A stretch of DNA of 64,000 nucleotides from Shewanella insulae. GTDB lineage: Bacteria > Pseudomonadota > Gammaproteobacteria > Enterobacterales > Shewanellaceae. The notes under the pieces are model-generated. The model was not told where the DNA came from and did not search any database. It saw nothing but the letters and a program-made list of their open reading frames with translations. Below are positions 35,338-44,273 of this stretch, piece by piece. Position 1 is the stretch's first letter. Each line of letters begins with the position of its first letter. The DNA lies in NCBI RefSeq assembly GCF_009831655.1, contig NZ_WRPA01000006.1, positions 62,001 through 126,000 of the forward strand. The letters run 5' to 3'. Both the position numbers and the translations under genes were made by a program.

Positions 35338-36885
35338 ATGCCGATCTGTCTTGTCGTTTTTCCTGTTTATCAACGCATTAGGGAAAGTGTGGCCACAACT
35401 GAGCTGATTTGGTTAATTGTTTATCTGATAGCAATCGGCATCGCTAGTATCATCTACTGGTACTGGCATAGGCGCACTGAGCTTAAGTTTCTTAAACGTC
35501 TGGTGACTCAGCTGAGCCAACAGCACAAGGTGCGCCAGCCCCTGAATATCGTCTCCATTCCCTACCGTTTTATTCCCCTGTATGTGCAGCTGCAACATCT
35601 GCTGAAACAGCTACCGCCACCCAAGGGCCGCGATAAGCTGACGGGACTGCTCAATCGTGTTGGCCTCAAGGCCAAGTTGACCCGCAAGATGCCCCTTACC
35701 CAGGGGATGTTTGTGCTTATCGATATCCACCGCTTTCGCTACGTGAACGATCTCTTCGGTTTCTCTCTGGGTGACAAGCTGCTGCAAGCCCTGGCCGAGC
35801 GGCTTGAGCGGCGTATCGGCGACAAGGATATGTTGGCGCGGATGAATGAAGATGAGTTTCTGATCTATTTTCATACCCCCATGAGCGAGGCGGAGCTCAT
35901 CGTCTTTCAGCAGGGGCTGGCGCAGCCCATCAGCATCAAGGGGACTGTGATCAACTTGCAGCTGCAACTCGGGTACCTGGATCTCTCCTTACATCACGCC
36001 GATGTCAGTCAGATGCTGCGCCGCCTGGATCTGGCATTGGTGCGGGCCAAGTCGGCCAGCAATTATATCGCCGCCTATCAAGAGGGAGACGATCGCAGTC
36101 AGCACAGGCAGTTGACCATAGTCAGCTGTTTCCCCAAGGCGCTCGAGCAGAACGAGCTCTACCTGGTGTTTCAGCCTAAATATAACCTGGCCAGCGGCGA
36201 CTGTACCCATGCCGAGGCACTGATCCGCTGGGATAGCTCGGTACTTGGTTCAATCTCGCCAGGGGAATTTATTCCACTCTTAGAGTGTGCCGGCATGATC
36301 AGCCTGCTGAGCCAGTGGGTGATAGATCAGGTGCTGTTGCAGCAGGTGCGCTGGCAGGAGAGTGATATTCGCCTGCAGCTGGCGATTAACCTGGCGATTG
36401 ACGATCTGAGCGAGAAGCAGCTGAGTGAGCGGATTATCACCCGCCTGAAACGGCATGGCTTAGGCGCTCAGGTGCTGTCCATCGAGATCACCGAGAGCCA
36501 GCTGATGACAGATATGGTTCGCACGGTGGCCGTACTCAACCGTCTCAAACGCGCCGGCGTTAAGGTGGCCATCGATGATTTTGGTACCGGCCACTCGTCG
36601 CTGGCCTATCTCAAACACCTGCCGGTGGATGAAGTCAAGATAGACAGGGCCTTCTTGACCGGGGTTGAGTCAGATCCCCGGGCCCAGCATATCGTTCGTA
36701 GCGCCGTCGACCTGGCCAAGGGGCTGGATTTTTCGGTGACCGTCGAAGGGGTCGAGCAGATGTCTGTGTTTAAGTTGTTGCAGGAGATGGGGGTCGATAA
36801 GATCCAGGGGGATATCTACGCCAAGCCGATGCGGGCGCCCGAGCTAGAGATGCACTGGCGCAAGTTAAATCAGCCGTTAGGCTAG
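35338..36885 (+). CDS. Membrane-anchored degenerate GGDEF / intact EAL protein (probable c-di-GMP phosphodiesterase)
   Basis: After one N-terminal membrane helix (TELIWLIVYLIAIGIASIIYWYW) the 515-residue protein has a GGDEF-fold domain whose signature is NEDEF (residues 170-174), so it is probably not a cyclase. The EAL domain is intact: EAL at 293, INLA, EITES, DDFGTG, VKIDRAF, VEGVE and IQGDIYAKP all supply the catalytic residues. The likely activity is hydrolysis of cyclic di-GMP, perhaps with the GGDEF domain as a GTP sensor. I chose ATG 35338, with GAGG nine bases upstream; a GTG at 35323 is possible. It is co-transcribed with the HDOD gene. Confidence 0.88.
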   Translation: MPICLVVFPVYQRIRESVATTELIWLIVYLIAIGIASIIYWYWHRRTELKFLKRLVTQLSQQHKVRQPLNIVSIPYRFIPLYVQLQHLLKQLPPPKGRDKLTGLLNRVGLKAKLTRKMPLTQGMFVLIDIHRFRYVNDLFGFSLGDKLLQALAERLERRIGDKDMLARMNEDEFLIYFHTPMSEAELIVFQQGLAQPISIKGTVINLQLQLGYLDLSLHHADVSQMLRRLDLALVRAKSASNYIAAYQEGDDRSQHRQLTIVSCFPKALEQNELYLVFQPKYNLASGDCTHAEALIRWDSSVLGSISPGEFIPLLECAGMISLLSQWVIDQVLLQQVRWQESDIRLQLAINLAIDDLSEKQLSERIITRLKRHGLGAQVLSIEITESQLMTDMVRTVAVLNRLKRAGVKVAIDDFGTGHSSLAYLKHLPVDEVKIDRAFLTGVESDPRAQHIVRSAVDLAKGLDFSVTVEGVEQMSVFKLLQEMGVDKIQGDIYAKPMRAPELEMHWRKLNQPLG

Positions 36886-36924
36886 GTTTTAATACAGACT
36901 AATGCCTCTATTGGTTGTGAGTTT

Positions 36925-37365
36925 TTAAAGGCTGATTGTCTGGTCGAAGTGGCGGCTGAGCTCTTCAATGAGGGGCGGCGTCATGGGACAGAGCTGCCTC
37001 GCCTTGTTCATACAGACCATCTCGATATGAGCTGTGACCGCCGGCTTGATACCATTGGGTCGCCAGATCTCCTGCTGCCATACGGTGCGATACTTGCTCT
37101 CGAAATAGAAGCGGGTACGCACATCCACCACGTCGGCAAACTCAACCCCTTCATGGCAGAGCATATCGCTGCGATAGACGGCGAAGCCCAGCCCCTGTTG
37201 CTGCCAGAGCGCTGCCAGTCGCTCGGCGCCGATCACATGCTCGCGGGCACGCTCGAAATACTTCAAGAAGTTGGGATGGTATACCACGCCGGAAAAGTCG
37301 GTATCTTCGTAGTAGATCTGTACCGGAAAATGAAAGGTAGGACTGAACTTATCGTGTGGCATCAT
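36925..37365 (-). CDS. YbgC-like hotdog acyl-CoA thioesterase
   Basis: The 146-residue protein is a hotdog-fold thioesterase of the 4-hydroxybenzoyl-CoA/YbgC type, which hydrolyses short- to medium-chain acyl-CoA esters. The motif YYEDTDFSGVVYHPNFLKYFERARE (starting at Tyr18) contains the catalytic Asp23 and the following Tyr-His. The usual ybgC lies in the tol-pal operon. This one is alone, convergent with the GGDEF/EAL gene, so it is probably a paralogue. Substrate unknown. Confidence 0.85.
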   Translation of the reverse strand: MMPHDKFSPTFHFPVQIYYEDTDFSGVVYHPNFLKYFERAREHVIGAERLAALWQQQGLGFAVYRSDMLCHEGVEFADVVDVRTRFYFESKYRTVWQQEIWRPNGIKPAVTAHIEMVCMNKARQLCPMTPPLIEELSRHFDQTISL

Positions 37366-37465
37366 TGGGAGTCTGGGCTAAGTAACGCTAAATAACAGGG
37401 GCGCCAGCATAGCATACTCTGAGTTAGTCTTGGCAATGCGTGCTTGCAAACGATTTGTTAGTCTT

Positions 37466-38278
37466 CTACTTACTGGCGATCGCCAGCAGGCTGTTCATGA
37501 TGGTCTGATAGCTGCCATCTTGTTTGAGAGCCTTGAGGCCTTGATCTAGCTTATCCGCAAATAGCTGGGCATTAGGTTGCAGCTTGGAGAAGGCCACATA
37601 GAGGTCGCCGGTATGGTTGTGCACGCTGCGGCCTATTACCTTGCTGACGCCCATCTGGGCCAGATATTGATTGGCCACCTCGTCGTACATGATGGCGGCA
37701 TCGATGCGGTTGAGCAGTAATAGATTGATCAACTGATTGTGGTTGTCCACCTCTACCAGTCTTAACTGCGTGAGCTGCGCCAGCTCATCGCCATACTCAT
37801 AGCCCTTGATGATGCCGACAACTAGCCCCTCGGGGAGTTGCCACTTGCTCTGAGCCTGAAGCGGGTGGGCGTTATTCTGATAGAAGGAAGCTGACGTGGT
37901 AAACAGAGGGATCTGGCCGAAGACAAATTCTTCCTGGGTCTTGCGCTCTTTGTGTAGATTAAAGACGCCGTCGACTATGCCCTGTTTGGTCATCACCAGG
38001 CCGCGGGCGTAGGAGACCACCAGGCTATCGACATCGACATTGACCCGGCTAAATGCCTGCTTGACCAGGCGGTGCGACAGCCCCTTGCCATAGGGATCGG
38101 CAAAGGGGGCCCAGTTATCTTCGGCGGCCAGCTTCACCTTGAGACGCGTAGACGGGCTATCGGCCGAGGCAATACTCTTCAGCTCTTGGCCTGTGGCGTT
38201 TAGGCTAAAAAGCGCCAGCGTGACGAGCAGGCTGGAGCAGAGATGTGTGATTAGCCGAGAGAAGTGGGGTTGCAACAT
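37466..38278 (-). CDS. Periplasmic solute-binding protein, family 3-like
   Basis: The 270-residue protein has a signal peptide (MLQPHFSRLITHLCSSLLVTLALFSLNA) and a family-3 binding fold, with KLAAEDNWAPFADPYGKGLSHRLV near the start of the mature part and LLLNRIDAAIMYDEVANQYL in the second lobe. I start it at ATG 38278, with AAGGAA five bases upstream; the frame continues 18 codons further without support. No ABC permease or ATPase is nearby, so it may be a sensor component rather than a transporter. It is divergent from the large GGDEF/EAL gene at 38606. Confidence 0.8.
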   Translation of the reverse strand: MLQPHFSRLITHLCSSLLVTLALFSLNATGQELKSIASADSPSTRLKVKLAAEDNWAPFADPYGKGLSHRLVKQAFSRVNVDVDSLVVSYARGLVMTKQGIVDGVFNLHKERKTQEEFVFGQIPLFTTSASFYQNNAHPLQAQSKWQLPEGLVVGIIKGYEYGDELAQLTQLRLVEVDNHNQLINLLLLNRIDAAIMYDEVANQYLAQMGVSKVIGRSVHNHTGDLYVAFSKLQPNAQLFADKLDQGLKALKQDGSYQTIMNSLLAIASK

Positions 38279-38605
38279 CAGATTCCTTGCAGCGGTCGCG
38301 TCCTTATTCTGCCCATGATAAGGGGTTTTCAAGGGAGATCAACCGCATTGCTGCGGCAATTGACGGGAATTTTGTAGCATACTGGCTACATCTGAGTCTA
38401 ATGTCGGCGATCTTGGCTGTAATGCGGTCTTTAGCTGGTGAATTGTATTGTTGGGCAATGGCTTAGCGCAGTTAGGGAGAGGCGTTCAAAATCATTGGCT
38501 TACTTATGAGCTTGTCGATATTTTTTTCAGGGCATCTGCTACACTCTGAATGATGTTATCAGGTTGATAATAAAAAATTTCGCCACGAGAAAATTTAGAC
38601 CTCGT
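38279..38605. other. Divergent promoter region between the binding protein and the GGDEF/EAL gene
   Basis: The best promoter-like element for the right-hand gene is an extended -10, TGCTACACT (38537-38545), 60 bases before its start. No repeat or operator-like palindrome stands out. Confidence 0.35.
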
Positions 38606-41600
38606 ATGAATCAAGATACATTATTTTCGTTATCTCAGAATGCTGCGCTCTTGCTGATCATGGTATTTATCTACGATGCCGTTCCTCGGCGGCAGCGTAG
38701 CGAACATTTTCTGTTGTGGCGTCTCATCATGGGGGCGGTCATAGGCTGCGTGACAGTGCTGACCATGATCACCTCCTGGGAGTATCAACCCGGGGTCTTC
38801 ATCGACACCCGCTCTGTGGTGCTGGCCATCTCCGGCCTCTTCTTCGGTGGCCTGCCCACCTTCGTCGCTGCCGCCGTTGCCAGTGCCTATCGCCTGCTCC
38901 AGGGCGGGGGTGGCATGTTGGTTGGGGTGACTGTGATACTCGTATCGGCCATGTTTGGCAGCCTGTGGCGCTATTATCGTAAGACTACCATCGCCGATCT
39001 CAACTTTCTCGAGCTGTATCTGTTTGGTTTCCTGTTGCATTTTTCGACTCTGTCATTGTTGTTTATTCTGCCTTTCTCCATGTTCGTCGATCTCCTGGTG
39101 CAGATCGCCCTGCCTGTATTGTTGCTCTTCCCCTTAGTCACGGCTCTGCTGGGTATCTTGCTGGCGAGGCGCCTGGAGGTGGAACGGGACGCAAAGATCC
39201 AGCTGCAGGATGACTTTATTTTTCGTTCGCAATTTAATGTCGGCAATATGGGGATTGCTATTACCTCGGTGGATCAACGTTGGATCAAGGTGAACCCCCG
39301 TCTGTGTAAGATGCTCAAATACTCGGAGACTGAGCTGCTCAATCGGACTTGGACAGAGCTGACCTATTTTGAAGATCTCAAGGCAGATATGACCCAGTTC
39401 CAGCGCATGCTAAAGGGGGAGATAGATGCCTACGAGATGGATAAACGCTTCGTCGCCAAGGATGGCGAGATAGTTTATACCCACCTGACGGTGGCGTGCC
39501 GACGCAACAATAACATAGTGGATATGGTGATCGCCGGCGCCATCGACATTACCGAACATAAGCGGGCTGAGATGGCCATGCGTACCAGTCAGGAGCGGTT
39601 GGCCTTGGTGTTAGAGAGTAGCGATCTTGGGATGTGGGACTGGGACATCAAGAGCAACGAGACCAAGCGCAACCCCTGGTGTGCCAAGGTGCTCGGGTGT
39701 GATATCGAGCGGCTTAACCGCGACAGCCGAATCTGGATCGATGCCATCCACCCCCAGGATAGGATGGCGGTGCTCAACTCTATCGATCGCCATCTCAAGG
39801 GGGAGAGCCAGAAACACAGCATAGAATACCGGTTGATCAGTTTGAGTGGGGAAGAGCACTGGATATTGGACACGGGCAAGGTGGTGAGCCGGGACCGCAA
39901 TGGTCAGCCGACACGTATGTGTGGTGTCCACTCGGACATCACCGAGCAGAAGAAGGTGCAGGAGTCGCTGGAGCTGGCGGCTTCCGTGTATAACAACTCC
40001 AGCGAAGCCATGAGCGTGCAAGATCATAAGGGTCACATCATCACCATTAACGCCGCCTTTACCTCGATCACAGGCTACAGCGAGGAGGAGGCGCTGGCGC
40101 AGAACATACGTATTTTACAGAGTGTGCGCACCCCTCGAAGCCAATACGATGAGATGAATCGCGCGATTCGCGACACCGGCTACTGGCAGGGAGAGTTGTG
40201 GATTAAGAACAAGAGCGGCGAGGAGTATATGGTCTGGTTGACCATCAATACCATCTTTGACCAACACGGCCAGGTGTATCGCAGGGTGGCGCTCTTCTCC
40301 GATATCACAGAGAAGAAGGAGGCCGAGCATATCATCTGGAAGCAGGCCAACTATGACCCACTGACCGGCCTGCCCAACCGTCGTATGTTGCTCGAATACC
40401 TCAGCACAGAGATATTGCGTATCGACCGTAATCGCAGCCACTTCGCCTTGATGTTTCTGGATCTGGATTTCTTCAAGGAGGTCAACGACACCCTGGGACA
40501 TGATATGGGCGATCTGCTGTTGCAGGAAACCGCCAAGCGCCTCAAGGGCTGTATTCGTGAGTCGGATGTGGTGGCGCGCCTGGGGGGCGATGAGTTTACC
40601 GTAGTGCTCTCAGGTATAGACTCGCCCAGCGGCGTAGAGCGTGTTGCCCAGAGCATACTCGAGCGTATCGCGGAGCCATACAGCCTGGGGGATGAGACCG
40701 CCTACATAAGTGCCAGCATAGGTATCACCATCTATCCCGATGATGCGACTAGCATAGAGGGGCTGCTGAAACATGCAGACCAGGCCATGTATGCGGCTAA
40801 GGAGCAGGGGCGTAACCGTTTCCATTACTTTACCCCGTCGATGCAGGAATATGCCCGTTATCGCATGGCCTTGATCAAAGATCTGCGCAACGCCATCAAT
40901 CGTAAAGAGTTTGAGCTCTACTATCAGCCCATCGTCGACATGGAACAGCAGAGAGTCTGTAAGGCGGAGGCGCTGATCCGTTGGGTGCATCCCCAGCGAG
41001 GTCTGGTATCACCAGGCGAGTTTATTCCTGTGGCGGAAGAGACAGGGCTAATCAATGAGATAGGTAATTGGGTATTCGAGAAGGCTGCCCAGCAGAGTGC
41101 TCGCTGGCGAACGCAGTTTGGGGTCGAGATCCAGATAAGCATCAATAAGTCGCCGATTCAGTTTCGCGATGAGGGCAATACCTTCAGCGACTGGCTGGCG
41201 CTGCTGCGTCATCTGGAACTCGCCAGTAACGCCATCTGCGTCGAGATCACCGAAGGCCTGTTACTGGATGCCTCCATGGGGGTGACCGACAAGCTGCTGT
41301 CCTATCGCGACGCCGGGATCCAGGTCTCCCTGGATGATTTCGGTACCGGCTATTCGTCGCTGGCCTATCTGAAAAAGTTCGACATAGATTACCTCAAAAT
41401 TGATCAGTCTTTTACCCGTAACCTCGAATCCGACAGTGATGGCGTGGCCCTGTGTGAGGCGATCATAGTGATGGCCCATAAGCTGGGGATCAAGGTGATC
41501 GCCGAAGGGGTGGAAACTCAGTTTCAGCACGATATCCTGGCCAATGCCGGATGTGACTTTGCCCAGGGATATCTCTATTCCAAGCCCGTCTCTCTGCCAG

Positions 41601-41638
41601 AGTTTGAGCGCCTCTACGTCTATCCCGTGGATCACTAG
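38606..41638 (+). CDS. 5TM-5TMR-LYT / PAS / GGDEF / EAL c-di-GMP protein
   Basis: The 1010-residue protein begins with five to six membrane helices of the 5TM-5TMR-LYT sensor type (about residues 8-195), followed by three PAS/PAC units (about 210-325, 330-460, 465-580), a GGDEF domain with intact LGGDEF (660-664) and an EAL domain with EAL at 788, EITEG, DDFGTG, LKIDQSF, AEGVE and FAQGYLYSKP. Both synthesis and hydrolysis of cyclic di-GMP are possible. I start at ATG 38606, because the frame upstream opens only with a TTG; the ribosome-binding site is weak. It may respond to a ligand or to redox via PAS. It is divergent from a periplasmic binding protein gene. Confidence 0.9.
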   Translation: MNQDTLFSLSQNAALLLIMVFIYDAVPRRQRSEHFLLWRLIMGAVIGCVTVLTMITSWEYQPGVFIDTRSVVLAISGLFFGGLPTFVAAAVASAYRLLQGGGGMLVGVTVILVSAMFGSLWRYYRKTTIADLNFLELYLFGFLLHFSTLSLLFILPFSMFVDLLVQIALPVLLLFPLVTALLGILLARRLEVERDAKIQLQDDFIFRSQFNVGNMGIAITSVDQRWIKVNPRLCKMLKYSETELLNRTWTELTYFEDLKADMTQFQRMLKGEIDAYEMDKRFVAKDGEIVYTHLTVACRRNNNIVDMVIAGAIDITEHKRAEMAMRTSQERLALVLESSDLGMWDWDIKSNETKRNPWCAKVLGCDIERLNRDSRIWIDAIHPQDRMAVLNSIDRHLKGESQKHSIEYRLISLSGEEHWILDTGKVVSRDRNGQPTRMCGVHSDITEQKKVQESLELAASVYNNSSEAMSVQDHKGHIITINAAFTSITGYSEEEALAQNIRILQSVRTPRSQYDEMNRAIRDTGYWQGELWIKNKSGEEYMVWLTINTIFDQHGQVYRRVALFSDITEKKEAEHIIWKQANYDPLTGLPNRRMLLEYLSTEILRIDRNRSHFALMFLDLDFFKEVNDTLGHDMGDLLLQETAKRLKGCIRESDVVARLGGDEFTVVLSGIDSPSGVERVAQSILERIAEPYSLGDETAYISASIGITIYPDDATSIEGLLKHADQAMYAAKEQGRNRFHYFTPSMQEYARYRMALIKDLRNAINRKEFELYYQPIVDMEQQRVCKAEALIRWVHPQRGLVSPGEFIPVAEETGLINEIGNWVFEKAAQQSARWRTQFGVEIQISINKSPIQFRDEGNTFSDWLALLRHLELASNAICVEITEGLLLDASMGVTDKLLSYRDAGIQVSLDDFGTGYSSLAYLKKFDIDYLKIDQSFTRNLESDSDGVALCEAIIVMAHKLGIKVIAEGVETQFQHDILANAGCDFAQGYLYSKPVSLPEFERLYVYPVDH

Positions 41639-41722
41639 CGTGGGCCGTGCAGATAGCAATATCCTTATGAGGCGCTTTTTGCTAGACTCCGCGCTCACTT
41701 TTTGTCTGCTCGCAGGTTGCCC

Positions 41723-43015
41723 ATGAATTTCGATGCCCTCCCGTTAGATCCCTTACTGGCCCAGGCGGCCACCGCCTGTGGCTACGAGCGTCTGACTCAG
41801 GTTCAGGCCAAGGTGATCCCCAGCGCGCTTGCGGGGCGGGATCTGATGGTCTGTGCCCAGACGGGGACGGGAAAGACGGCAGCCTTTAGCTTCGTGCTGC
41901 TGCAGCGTCTGCTCAGTCAGCCCAGACAACAAGGGCAACTCAGCGCCCTGGTCCTGACTCCAACGAGAGAACTGGCGATACAGGTGGCAGAAAGTATTGC
42001 TCGCTACAGCCAGTTTACCCAGCTGACTAGCCTGGCCGTCTACGGCGGCGCCAACATCAATCCGCAGCGTAAGGCGCTGGCGAGAGGGGTAGACATCCTG
42101 GTGGCTACTCCGGGGCGTTTGTTCGATCTGCTGGGGCAACATGGGCTGAGCCTGGAGGCGGTGGAACAGCTCATTGTCGATGAGGCGGATCGCATGCTAG
42201 ACATGGGGTTTGTGAAGGATATCGAGCGCACCAAGCGGCTGCTGGCCCATACTCACTCAACCATGTTGTTCTCGGCCACCTTTACCCCAGAAGTTAAGGC
42301 GCTAGCCACTAAGATGCTGGATGAGCCTGAGTGGATCAATGTAACCAGTTCAGGTAAGGGCCCTCAGATCGAGCAGAAAGTCTATCCCATAGATGGCCGC
42401 CGCAAGGCAGAGCTGTTGGCCGAGCTTATCGGCCGCAACAACTGGCAACAGGTGCTGGTCTTCGTTAACACCAAGGAGAGCGCCGAGCGACTGCATCGCG
42501 AGCTGAAGTTAGATGGCATTAAGAACGCCGTTTTTCATGGGGATAAGACCCAGGGGGCGCGCAATAGGGCGCTGGAACAATTTAAGGCCGGCGAGCTAAG
42601 GGTATTGGTGGCGACAGACGTGGCCGCCCGCGGCCTGGATATTGCCGCCTTGCCCCTAGTGATAAACCTGGAGTTGCCCGACGAACCCCAGGACTATGTC
42701 CACCGCATCGGCCGCACCGGCCGCGCCGGTCTCAGTGGGATCAGCATCTCCTTGGTTGCCAAGCAAGATGAAGCGGCCCTGGCGGCGGTCGAGGCCCTTA
42801 TCGGCAAGACTTTGCCACGTGAGGTGCAACCAGGATATGAGCTGGGGGCGCCGTTACCCCAAAGATATCGTGAGCTTGACGTTGCTCAACATAAGGCGGC
42901 TCAACCCAAGCGGGGCAAGGGGCAGAAGTTTGGCGGCCAGGATAATAGAAGAGGCCAGAGTCGTGATAAAGCGAGGCGGTCACCAAATGGAAAGTCCTTC
43001 AAGGGCAGGCGTTAG
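41723..43015 (+). CDS. rhlE: DEAD-box RNA helicase, RhlE-like
   Basis: A second DEAD-box RNA helicase (430 residues) with all core motifs: QVQAKVIP, AQTGTGKT, PTRELAI, TPGRL, DEAD in VDEADRMLDMGF, SAT, VATDVAARGLDIA and HRIGRTGRAG. The C-terminal tail from about residue 370 is rich in Lys, Arg and Gly (KRGKGQKFGGQDNRRGQSRD), as in RhlE proteins that act on ribosome assembly and RNA decay. I start at ATG 41723, with AGG eight bases upstream; the upstream codon at 41702 lacks support. It follows the GGDEF/EAL gene by 84 bases with no terminator seen. The symbol is tentative because the helicase at 9875 is similar. Confidence 0.85.
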   Translation: MNFDALPLDPLLAQAATACGYERLTQVQAKVIPSALAGRDLMVCAQTGTGKTAAFSFVLLQRLLSQPRQQGQLSALVLTPTRELAIQVAESIARYSQFTQLTSLAVYGGANINPQRKALARGVDILVATPGRLFDLLGQHGLSLEAVEQLIVDEADRMLDMGFVKDIERTKRLLAHTHSTMLFSATFTPEVKALATKMLDEPEWINVTSSGKGPQIEQKVYPIDGRRKAELLAELIGRNNWQQVLVFVNTKESAERLHRELKLDGIKNAVFHGDKTQGARNRALEQFKAGELRVLVATDVAARGLDIAALPLVINLELPDEPQDYVHRIGRTGRAGLSGISISLVAKQDEAALAAVEALIGKTLPREVQPGYELGAPLPQRYRELDVAQHKAAQPKRGKGQKFGGQDNRRGQSRDKARRSPNGKSFKGRR

Positions 43016-43114
43016 GCGTTCGCTGGCAGGGACAGCATCGGCTTGAATTAAAAATCTTTTCAATCTCAGGCTCGCACTCTACACTGGGGGCGATTTTCCA
43101 ATGTGGAGCCCCTA

Positions 43115-44191
43115 ATGATCCTCAAACCCATTCCTACCCATGTCGTGACAGGTTTTCTCGGTGTGGGCAAAACCAGCTTTATCCAGTATTTGCTTGCCCA
43201 CAAGCCAGCCGATGAGACCTGGGCCGTACTGGTCAATGAGTTTGGCGAGATAGGCATAGACGGCGAACTCCTCAAGGGGGGGAAGGGGGACGTGGTCATC
43301 AAGGAGGTGGCGGGTGGTTGTCTCTGCTGCGCCGCCGGGGTGCCCACTCAGGTGGCGGTCAATCAGCTCATCGCCAGAGCAAAACCAGATCGCCTGTTTA
43401 TCGAGCCCACGGGCCTGGGTCATCCCAAGGCGATCGTGGAGACCCTGAGTCAGGGGCATTTTAAGCAGGTGCTGTCGATGCGTGCCAGCTTGTGTCTGGT
43501 GGACCCGAGAAAGCTTAGCGACCCGCGATATCTGGAGAGTACGCTTTTTAGCGAGCAGCTGCGCATCGCCGATCTCATCCTGGCCAACAAGATGGATCTG
43601 GCCAGTGACGATGACGTTAAGCGGCTAGAGGCTTACCTGACGCAGCAAGCAATCAAAGCCGAGGTCATGGTTGTGCAGGTGTCAAAGCTGCTCTTGGAAA
43701 ATGACGCCGCCTTATATCAATCTCTTAATCAGCATTATTTTGAGCGGCCCACGGCCTGGCGTGTCCAGATGCCAGCGAAGCAAATATCAGGAGCTCGTTC
43801 CTCTATATCAACTGGCGCGCTGCAACGGCCCACTTTACCCTTCGACGAGGCGCCCGAGGCACAAGCTCTGCAATTCGACGAGCTGGGTATCTACCGCGCC
43901 AGTAATCAGCACGAAGACAGCTATACCCTTGGCTGGGTGTTTGACTGTCGCTACGAGTTTGACTTCGAGGCTCTGGTGGCCTGGGTAAAAAGGCAGGATA
44001 TACTGCGTCTCAAGGCGGTGATGATCACCGAAGAGGGGATAGCGGCCTTTAACTATGTGGATGGACAACTCAGCGTGGCGGAGCTAGATGATAGCCTGGA
44101 TTCGCGTCTGGAGATGATAGCCGCGGGACCGCTGTCACAGACAGAGATAGAGACGGCCTTGCTGCAGCTATCTAAACGTCTCGCTATCTGA
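43115..44191 (+). CDS. CobW/COG0523-family GTPase (YjiA/ZigA-type metallochaperone)
   Basis: The 358-residue protein is a G3E-family GTPase with Walker A GFLGVGKTS (residues 13-21), the metal-binding GGCLCC motif (Cys69, Cys71, Cys72), EPTGLGHP and NKMD, plus a C-terminal CobW domain (about 270-358). The family delivers metals, often zinc, to client proteins. A Zur-type promoter is not evident, so zinc limitation cannot be argued from sequence. I start at ATG 43115, with GGAG seven bases upstream, rather than the GTG at 43103. It lies 99 bases after rhlE. Confidence 0.88.
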   Translation: MILKPIPTHVVTGFLGVGKTSFIQYLLAHKPADETWAVLVNEFGEIGIDGELLKGGKGDVVIKEVAGGCLCCAAGVPTQVAVNQLIARAKPDRLFIEPTGLGHPKAIVETLSQGHFKQVLSMRASLCLVDPRKLSDPRYLESTLFSEQLRIADLILANKMDLASDDDVKRLEAYLTQQAIKAEVMVVQVSKLLLENDAALYQSLNQHYFERPTAWRVQMPAKQISGARSSISTGALQRPTLPFDEAPEAQALQFDELGIYRASNQHEDSYTLGWVFDCRYEFDFEALVAWVKRQDILRLKAVMITEEGIAAFNYVDGQLSVAELDDSLDSRLEMIAAGPLSQTEIETALLQLSKRLAI

Positions 44192-44273
44192 TATCTTCGC
44201 ACACCAATAGCCGTTTCTGTGTTGAATCAATACCCTATCTAAGAGTCTAGCCTGAGAGCCTAGCCAGAGAACT

